Positions 1 to 4,531 of a stretch of DNA of 8,490 nt are shown piece after piece. Positions within the stretch are counted from its first letter, which is position 1. The number at the start of each line of letters is the position of its first letter. Under the pieces are notes generated by a model that was not told where the DNA came from, ran no database searches, and worked only from the letters and a program-made list of their open reading frames with translations. The DNA is from Chloroflexota bacterium. GTDB lineage: Bacteria; Chloroflexota; Anaerolineae; J102. Made by a program: the position numbers and the translations under genes. The stretch is taken from assembly GCA_003353825.1 (NCBI GenBank), contig PIVW01000249.1, forward strand, positions 1 through 8,490, read 5' to 3'.

Positions 1-61
1 TGCTCTTGCGGGTTCATGATGACCTCTCTGATGATGTGGCGATTTTCAGAAAGGTTTGCTC

Positions 62-385
62 ATGAACCCGTTTCCGTCAAGTTTCGTCATACTCCCAGTT
101 CAACTGCGGTGCTACCCTTCTGAGAGTGCAGCTGATTTTGATCCTTCAAAGTGGCTAAGCGATATTTGGGTGGTATCTTCGAACTCCAGTCAGCCACTAT
201 TTGATCTGACTAACGGATCTGTTTGGTCTCCTGTTCTGACACCAGATGGTTCCGCCATAGTCTTTATGATGTCAAATTCGAGCAATTCCCCAAATGTCTA
301 CATGATCAATACGGATGGCAGCGATCTACAGCAATTGACATTTGATAGTCATATGATGCCCCGCTCATTTGGAATCGTCCCTTAG
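62..385 (+). CDS. C-terminal fragment of a TolB/PD40-type beta-propeller protein, 5' part missing
   Basis: The 107-residue product carries the end of a PD40/WD40-like propeller. One strand set is SDIWVV, followed by a blade of the form WSPVLTPDGSAIVF, then NVYMINTDGSDLQQLT. That matches the 'SP.wSPDG..IaF....IyvmnaDGs..rqLT' pattern of TolB-like proteins. Whole proteins of this kind have several blades, and only about one and a half are here. In-frame stops sit at 17-22 and 29-34, so the frame cannot be extended upstream. ATG 62 has an AAAGGT-like ribosome site (50-55), but the product would start without a signal peptide or a full blade. I infer a frameshifted or truncated remnant of a larger secreted protein; frames 1 and 3 are open over parts of bases 1-60. 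The TAG stop (383-385) lies within the AGGAGGT ribosome site of the next reading frame, so it was probably translated with the peptidase gene downstream. Confidence 0.55.
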   Translation: MNPFPSSFVILPVQLRCYPSESAADFDPSKWLSDIWVVSSNSSQPLFDLTNGSVWSPVLTPDGSAIVFMMSNSSNSPNVYMINTDGSDLQQLTFDSHMMPRSFGIVP

Positions 386-394
386 GAGGTTGCC

Positions 395-460
395 ATGAAA
401 CGCTATATCATAACCCTTAGTATGTGTGCTCTTAGCGCTCATCATATTCACGGCCCTTAG
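395..460 (+). pseudogene. 21-codon decayed duplicate of the peptidase start (possible leader ORF)
   Basis: This short frame starts at ATG 395 with AGGAGGT four bases upstream (384-390). It shares its first eight residues, MKRYIITL, with the M23 peptidase. The extra A at 419 shifts the frame, destroys the hydrophobic signal-peptide core and leads to TAG at 458-460. That stop overlaps the AGGAGGT (459-465) serving the real start at 470. Without the inserted base the copy would encode a hydrophobic signal-peptide start like that of the peptidase. It is most simply a by-product of the tandem duplication. Because it has a strong ribosome site and ends inside the next one, it could be translated and could couple or dampen translation of the peptidase. 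That regulatory role is inference. Confidence 0.5.
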
Positions 461-465
461 GAGGT
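459..465 (+). promoter_or_regulatory. Ribosome-binding site of the M23 peptidase gene
   Basis: AGGAGGT lies four bases before ATG 470. It overlaps the stop codon (458-460) of the decayed duplicate, just as the upstream copy (384-390) overlaps the stop of the propeller fragment. This stop-within-ribosome-site layout points to translational coupling and fixes the start at 470. Confidence 0.85.
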
Positions 466-469
466 TGCC

Positions 470-2038
470 ATGAAACGCTATATCATAACCCTTGTATGTG
501 TGTTCTTAGCACTCATCATATTCGCGGCTTCGACTGAATCGCCAATACCTGTGTACGCACAAGGGGGTGGTGAACCACGGTTCTCTTATCCTGGCGCTGG
601 CCGTTTTGAACTGACTTCGTATATGGACCATACAAATCCTAACTACACTGTAGACGATGATCTGACAATATACACTACGGAGAGAGGCCTAGAAAACAAT
701 GGCTGTGCAGATATTTCCCTATGCTATTGGTCTGGTGGCATGAAGGTATGCGGATATTACACCGAATCGGGTTGTGGTGGACGGCAGATCTGGTATGATG
801 GACACCCTGGCATTGACTACGGATTTCCTATGAACACTCCTGTAGCTGCTGCCGCAGCCGGCACATCATACCGCTATACATACAGTAGCAGTCAAACATA
901 TGCGGTTGTTACCGACCATGGTAGCGACTACTGGTCTAAATATTTGCATGTCGACAGAGATACTAGAATTAGTAATAACACGTCACACAACAGGGGTACA
1001 CAGATCGCCCTGAGTAGTGACTCTGGGACGGGTTTGGCTCACTTGCACTTTGAGACTCGTTACAATGGTGAGTGGGGTACTATACTCGATCCCTATGGTT
1101 GGCAGGGAGATTGGTGGACGGATCCATGGAATGTACCTTTGTACCGTACCAATGACTGGTGGCGCAGCAATGCCCCAATCCCCATGGGCTATCGCGATCA
1201 AAACCATAACGCGGTTGGACCCTTTGAACTCGACGCGAATGGCGCTACTGGCGCTATTGGCACTGAATGGGAGTATTTGTCTGGACAGCCGGGCTCGCCC
1301 GTCAGTGACGAGTATTCCTTAGGTTCGGGCATTCGCCGTGATTTCGAAAAAGGATACATCGAATGGAACTATTCAATAGCCACTTACCACCCCTATAATA
1401 GCATTGCTTTGCCTGATGTGCCTGATGAGCGTGATGAGTGGATGGATAATGCGAAGGGCTGGACCTCAGATGTTATCGCTCGCAATGGCAATACCTCTGC
1501 GCAGATCAGCCTGCTTTACGCTGACCCCGATGGTCGCATCATTGATTCCCGTACACAGGCTACCACACCTGCTAACGGCACTTTGTCCGTTGCCGCTGAT
1601 GATATTTTTGATACGAACCCAATATGGGGAGTAGCAGACACCTTTGCCGGTTCTGCAAGCGTCTATCATGAGGAGGATGCAGCGGTCATCGTGGAATCGA
1701 CCCACGCCGAAGGTAACCTTGCCTCAGCCTATACCGGTATCAAATCGCCGGCAACCTTGGCCTATCTACCGGCATTCTATAAAGACCCCAATATAGACAG
1801 TCGTTTTTCTGTCCTGAACACTAGTGTAAATGCCACGACCGTATCGATGAGTTACTACGAGGAGAATGGCACTGCACTTGGTACACACAATCACATATTG
1901 GGCGGCGGCAGACAATATACATTTGATCCCAATGACTGCGCTGATGTCCCGGCCAATGTCTGCGCCGCCAGCTTTGAGGATGGCGGGGTCGTGCTTTCGG
2001 CAAGTCAGCCCATCGCCGTCACCGCAGAAACCACCTAG
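470..2038 (+). CDS. Secreted M23-family (LytM/lysostaphin-type) metallopeptidase with LGFP module, cut short by an in-frame TAG
   Basis: This is a predicted extracellular zinc peptidase of the peptidoglycan-hydrolase type. Residues 1-30 form a signal peptide (MKR, hydrophobic core 5-20, VYA before Q31). The M23 domain spans roughly 105-225. HPGID (His112, Asp116) and HLHF (His191, His193) supply the HxxxD and HxH motifs, with zinc ligands His112, Asp116 and His193. His160 in KYLH is the likely second catalytic histidine. All key residues are present. Residues about 258-300 fit an LGFP repeat (GAIGTEWEYL, GSPVSDEY, FEKGYIEWN), a module often found with cell-wall enzymes. From about 330 onward come beta-rich repeats of about 105 residues each. 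Translation ends at TAG 2036-2038, inside the second repeat, but the frame continues beyond it (next entry). The enzyme domain is therefore intact, and only the C-terminal array is lost. Substrate is unknown. Confidence 0.88.
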   Translation: MKRYIITLVCVFLALIIFAASTESPIPVYAQGGGEPRFSYPGAGRFELTSYMDHTNPNYTVDDDLTIYTTERGLENNGCADISLCYWSGGMKVCGYYTESGCGGRQIWYDGHPGIDYGFPMNTPVAAAAAGTSYRYTYSSSQTYAVVTDHGSDYWSKYLHVDRDTRISNNTSHNRGTQIALSSDSGTGLAHLHFETRYNGEWGTILDPYGWQGDWWTDPWNVPLYRTNDWWRSNAPIPMGYRDQNHNAVGPFELDANGATGAIGTEWEYLSGQPGSPVSDEYSLGSGIRRDFEKGYIEWNYSIATYHPYNSIALPDVPDERDEWMDNAKGWTSDVIARNGNTSAQISLLYADPDGRIIDSRTQATTPANGTLSVAADDIFDTNPIWGVADTFAGSASVYHEEDAAVIVESTHAEGNLASAYTGIKSPATLAYLPAFYKDPNIDSRFSVLNTSVNATTVSMSYYEENGTALGTHNHILGGGRQYTFDPNDCADVPANVCAASFEDGGVVLSASQPIAVTAETT

Positions 2039-2809
2039 TACACCGGTGGCTCGCCTGGTCGGGCCAGCCAATACAGCGCAGTCTCAACGGGGCGAACCGA
2101 ATTGTATGGACCTTCGATCTTCCGTGTGCTTACCAACGGTAGCTGGACCATGTTGTCAGCAGTGCGGTTACAGAATCTCTCATCCACCACAGCGAAGGTC
2201 AATCTCACTTTCACCCATCGCCCTGCCAATGCCAGTTGTACAACCGACATGAGCTTTACCGACTACATTCCCGCTAAGAGCTCACATGGCTATAACACCC
2301 GTGGCGGAGGGTGGAGAGATAATCAGTTTTATTCTTATCTGTTCAATGTTTTGGGTAACTGTTGGGATGGGACGGTGTCTGTAAGTTCGAATCAACCATT
2401 GGTGGGTGTGGTCAACACCATCTGGGTCGCCGCCAATCGTGCCGGCACCTACTCGCTCTTAGGACCTGAAGATGCTAAAAGCGTAGTTGTTCTACCCAAA
2501 CAGATCTATTCAAATGGTAGCCGCTCTGCCGTCAATGCCATGAATGTTAGTTCTAGCCCAGTGACTGTACAGACCCATTACTACGATGCTTGGGGCACTA
2601 AGGTTTATGGCCCTGTCAAGTCGACATTACAATCTAAACAAGCCATCGGGATCAATACAGGGGATCTGAGTAATTTCCCAAATCCCTTCAATGGAAGTGC
2701 GGTGGTTTCTACTAGCAGTGATGCCATCATCTCGATCGGCAATCTCATCTATACGAGTGCGGATCTTGAGGGGGACCGGGCAGTTACCTATGAGGGGGTC
2801 GGACAATAA
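2039..2809 (+). pseudogene. C-terminal repeat array of the M23 peptidase, separated from it by an amber codon
   Basis: This stretch is in the same frame as the peptidase gene and open from the codon after the TAG to TAA 2807-2809 (256 codons). The first residues (YTGGSPGRASQYSAVSTG) complete the second repeat, and two more repeats follow. The parallel strings SASQPIAVTAE (before the stop), SSNQPLVGVVN and SSDAIISIGN mark the same position in successive repeats. Separate initiation is possible only at TTG 2102, which lacks a convincing ribosome site. The ancestral product was therefore about 779 residues. The simplest reading is a recent nonsense mutation, for example CAG to TAG. A sequencing error or stop readthrough could give the same picture. 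The end overlaps the convergent ada-like gene by 22 bases. Confidence 0.8.
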
Positions 2810-3651
2810 AAAGATGGCTGCTCCCGCCTAGCAGCTTCCCAACCCAACATCGCTCTTTTGCGGTCCCGGTTCCAACGGTATTTCCCGGTATCACCATTTT
2901 TGCGTAGCACACGATGGCAAGGGATCAGATAGGCGATAGAGTTGTTGGCGACAGCACTGGCCGCCGCTCGAACAGCAGAGGGTCTTCCCATAGACTCGGC
3001 AACATCCTGATAAGACCAGGCAGAGCCAAAGGGGATATTTAGCAACGCTTCCCAGACTTTGATCTGAAAATTAGTGCCTGCCAACAAAAGACTGATCTGT
3101 CGCTTTCCTGCAGCAGGATCGCTCGGAAACACAATATCGATAGTTGCCTGTGTATGTTGGGGCTGCTCGTTGATCTTCGCCGCTCGCCACCGCTGTGCCA
3201 GTGCCTCCACCGCCATATCAGTTTGGTCCGACGCCACGAAATTCAAGTCACAGATGCCGCGGTCTGTTATGGCCACCAGGCATATCCCAAAAGGTGTATC
3301 GTGGAACCCGTAGGTGATGTCTAGACCCTGGCCCTGTTGTTTGTATTCGCCCGGCGTCATGGCATCGACGTTGATAAAGAGATCGTGTAAGCGGCTGGGG
3401 CTAGAGAGACCGGTCTCGTAGGCTGTATCGAGGACGCTATGCGCTTCGTCGAGCAATTGGCGAGCGTAGTCGATGGTCAAGAACTGTACAAAACGCTTGG
3501 GGCTGATACCGGACCAACGTTTGAACAATCGCTGTAAATGATACGGGCTGAGATGCAGATAAGCGGCGAGATCATCCAATGTCGGTTGATCCTTGAAGTG
3601 AGATTCCAGGTAATGGATGGCGGCTTCCACGCGTTCGTAATCGTTAGACAT
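2788..3651 (-). CDS. ada: Ada-like AraC-type DNA-binding domain fused to O6-methylguanine-DNA methyltransferase
   Basis: This 287-residue protein combines two domains. Residues 1-105 form an AraC/XylS-type double helix-turn-helix (LDDLAAYLHLSPYHLQRLFK and the second helix pair ending in MTPGEY). Residues about 110-275 form a suicide DNA alkyltransferase. It has FQIKVWEALLNIPFG (195-209), the RPSAVRAAASAVANN segment (223-237) and the active-site PCHRV with Cys245, ending in KYRW and WEAA as in Ogt/Ada. It transfers alkyl groups from O6-alkylguanine to its own cysteine. Unlike E. coli Ada it lacks the N-terminal zinc/phosphotriester domain whose methylation switches on transcription, so regulation must differ or the AraC part may mainly bind DNA. 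An AGGAG ribosome site (complement of 3663-3667) lies 11 bases before ATG. The last dozen or so residues run past the usual family end and overlap the peptidase gene. Confidence 0.93.
   Translation of the reverse strand: MSNDYERVEAAIHYLESHFKDQPTLDDLAAYLHLSPYHLQRLFKRWSGISPKRFVQFLTIDYARQLLDEAHSVLDTAYETGLSSPSRLHDLFINVDAMTPGEYKQQGQGLDITYGFHDTPFGICLVAITDRGICDLNFVASDQTDMAVEALAQRWRAAKINEQPQHTQATIDIVFPSDPAAGKRQISLLLAGTNFQIKVWEALLNIPFGSAWSYQDVAESMGRPSAVRAAASAVANNSIAYLIPCHRVLRKNGDTGKYRWNRDRKRAMLGWEAARREQPSFYCPTPS
2808..2835 (-). terminator. Terminator-like hairpin plus T-run inside the end of the ada-like gene
   Basis: On the minus strand GCTGCT and AGCAGC (2830-2835 and 2817-2822) form a six-base stem with a seven-base loop. 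The run TTTTT follows four bases later (complement of 2808-2812). The structure lies within the last codons of the ada-like gene, before its stop at 2788. On the plus strand the hairpin follows the peptidase stop but has no T-run. Confidence 0.35.
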
Positions 3652-3690
3652 GACTGATTTTACTCCTGAAGTTTTTTGAATTTCTCTATC

Positions 3691-3735
3691 ATTTTAGGCC
3701 ATCCGCACGCCGGTTTCCACCCGATTCTTGCGCTT
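3691..3735 (-). promoter_or_regulatory. Candidate promoter of the ada-like gene with an Ada-box-like motif
   Basis: Read on the minus strand, TGGAAA (3714-3719) and TAAAAT (3691-3696) are spaced by 17 bases and resemble -35 and -10 boxes. The -10 lies about 25 bases upstream of the ribosome site. Nine bases upstream of the -35 is AAGCGCA (complement of 3729-3735), seven of the eight bases of the E. coli Ada operator AAAGCGCA, in a similar position. The promoter is plausible. The operator match is short, and the same 7-mer also occurs at 7178-7184 with no obvious target, so chance is possible. Confidence 0.4.
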
Positions 3736-3859
3736 ATGTGCTTATTTAACCAATGGTGCTAGTTCAAAGGCTGAATTCATCCAGTACTGGACGGATTATT
3801 CTGAATGAATCGAATAATTTCCTGCCAAAGTTGCTTATTTTTCTGAATTCTTTATTATT

Positions 3860-3888
3860 TATAGAATACATAATTTCTTTGCTATGAT
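3860..3888 (+). promoter_or_regulatory. Candidate extended -10 promoter for the orphan ORF
   Basis: TGCTATGAT (3880-3888) is an extended -10 element with five of six consensus bases. The weak -35 TATAGA (3860-3865) lies 17 bases upstream. Transcription would start near 3894-3896, on or next to the ATG of a 14-codon frame, which would make that message leaderless. Confidence 0.4.
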
Positions 3889-3893
3889 GAACC

Positions 3894-3938
3894 ATGGATA
3901 AATCAGTGATTTCTGTTGCATCCCGCTTATTCGTTTGA
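3894..3938 (+). CDS. 14-codon leader-like ORF overlapping the orphan gene
   Basis: ATG 3894 opens MDKSVISVASRLFV and ends at TGA 3936-3938. That stop overlaps a TTG (3935-3937) opening the orphan ORF, forming a TTGA stop-start overlap. There is no ribosome site, but the predicted transcription start coincides with the ATG. It could be a leader peptide coupled to the orphan gene. It could also be the true N-terminus of the orphan protein, cut off by a one-base frameshift, which would give a product of about 158 residues. It could also be chance; nothing distinguishes these in the sequence. Confidence 0.25.
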   Translation: MDKSVISVASRLFV

Positions 3939-4369
3939 TCGATTTTGACTGTACTGAAAATAAATTGATATTTAGACATTTCAAGCATACAGTAGTGGGA
4001 ATGAAGGAAATAAGCGTGTATTTCGTGGGGATCGAGAATTACTTTTTAGGAATGTTATTAACGACAATACTTCATTTATATCTTAAGGAAGAGTGTTTGT
4101 TAGCAGATGGCTACGAACCACCTACACAAGAAGATATTGAAGCTGAATGGGAATCAGCAGAGGGTGGGGAAGGTGCACAAGTTTCGCCTGTACCGTCCGT
4201 ATTGGCTGTGGCTCGATTTTTGACGACGATAAACGATGGTCTTGCCTTATTTTGGGAAATATCTAAACATTGGTTGATAACGTTGGGAAACTATTTGCAT
4301 CGTCCATTTAATAAAGAAGTTGTACACATTCTTAATAAACGAGCACTAGTTGCTCATAACTTCACATGA
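3935..4369 (+). CDS. Orphan hypothetical protein inside the AT-rich inverted-repeat block
   Basis: I do not recognise this protein. From TTG 3935 it has 144 residues; from the first ATG (4001) it has 122. Neither start has a good ribosome site, so the start is undecided. In the longer numbering, residues 34-51 are hydrophobic (YFLGMLLTTILHLYL) and could be a helix or membrane segment. An acidic stretch follows at 59-79 (PTQEDIEAEWESAEGGEG). A helical, aromatic-rich C-terminal part follows (FLTTINDGLALFWEISKHW ... HRPFNKEVVHILNKRAL). It has no cysteine pairs, nucleotide-binding motif or transposase DDE pattern. Codon choice favours A/T-ending codons, unlike its neighbours, which suggests acquisition from elsewhere. 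It fills most of the 606-bp block and ends just before the right inverted repeat, so it is probably the cargo or the remnant of the element's own gene. Confidence 0.5.
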   Translation: MIDFDCTENKLIFRHFKHTVVGMKEISVYFVGIENYFLGMLLTTILHLYLKEECLLADGYEPPTQEDIEAEWESAEGGEGAQVSPVPSVLAVARFLTTINDGLALFWEISKHWLITLGNYLHRPFNKEVVHILNKRALVAHNFT

Positions 4370-4508
4370 CTTCCGTCCAGTACTGGGAGTTTCTACCTCC
4401 AGTTTAGGAGAGCTCGATGTTAATTTCACACCATTGGTTATTACAGCTTGTTGTGGATCGATGGAGAACGTTGTTGAGGTGGGTATCAGAGTGTCGATCC
4501 GTATCACG

Positions 4509-4531
4509 AAAAACGCAACACGAACCCGCGT
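4509..4531 (-). terminator. Weak terminator-like structure after the fused ferredoxin reductase gene
   Basis: Directly after the stop codon on the minus strand, ACGC and GCGT (4528-4531 and 4513-4516) can pair and run into TTTTT (complement of 4509-4513). The stem is only four to five pairs. The rest of 4387-4531, between the inverted repeat and the gene end, shows no gene that I can support; it contains the right outer inverted repeat and a loose GGATCGA/TCGATCC pair. Confidence 0.25.

Larger units (their letters stand above)
379..527 (+). repeat. Tandem duplication (75 bp) of the ribosome site, start codon and signal-peptide start
   Basis: Bases 379-453 and 454-527 are adjacent copies of one unit that begins CCCTTAGGAGGTTGCCATG. 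They differ by one inserted base (A419) and three substitutions: C429/T503, G437/A511 and A450/G524. Each copy holds a stop codon TAG, an AGGAGGT ribosome site overlapping that stop, an ATG and the start MKRYIITL. The downstream copy opens into the peptidase gene. The upstream copy runs out of frame after the inserted A and stops on the TAG that overlaps the second ribosome site. Confidence 0.95.
3781..4386. mobile_element. AT-rich 606-bp block bounded by 15-bp inverted repeats
   Basis: CCAGTACTGGACGGA at 3781-3795 recurs exactly inverted at 4372-4386. The enclosed DNA is visibly more AT-rich than the genes on both sides. It carries its own promoter-like element and one orphan ORF that ends three bases before the right repeat. 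Near each end is a small hairpin: ATTATTC/GAATAAT at 3795-3818 and GAGCA/TGCTC at 4341-4355. The outermost ten bases, CCAGTACTGG, are palindromic. So the ends can also be read as a 10-bp palindromic target duplication with a shorter terminal repeat, or as TA duplications around CTGGACGGA. No transposase is present, so if mobile it would depend on enzymes encoded elsewhere. Confidence 0.5.
3747..4440. repeat. Outer 12-bp inverted repeat flanking the AT-rich block
   Basis: TAACCAATGGTG at 3747-3758 recurs exactly inverted as CACCATTGGTTA at 4429-4440. The arms lie 22 and 42 bases outside the inner 15-bp inverted repeats, so the two pairs are nested. The core ACCA-N-TGGT is itself nearly palindromic. 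I see no clear target duplication outside the arms. Confidence 0.5.

Noticed and set aside
2036..2038. Pyrrolysine or selenocysteine recoding at the internal stop.
   Set aside because: The codon is TAG, not TGA. There is no visible insertion element downstream, and TAG is used as the terminal stop of several genes in the window.
2102..2809. An independent gene starting at TTG 2102.
   Set aside because: It is in the same frame as the peptidase, the frame is open back to the TAG, the upstream residues complete a repeat, and no ribosome site precedes the TTG.
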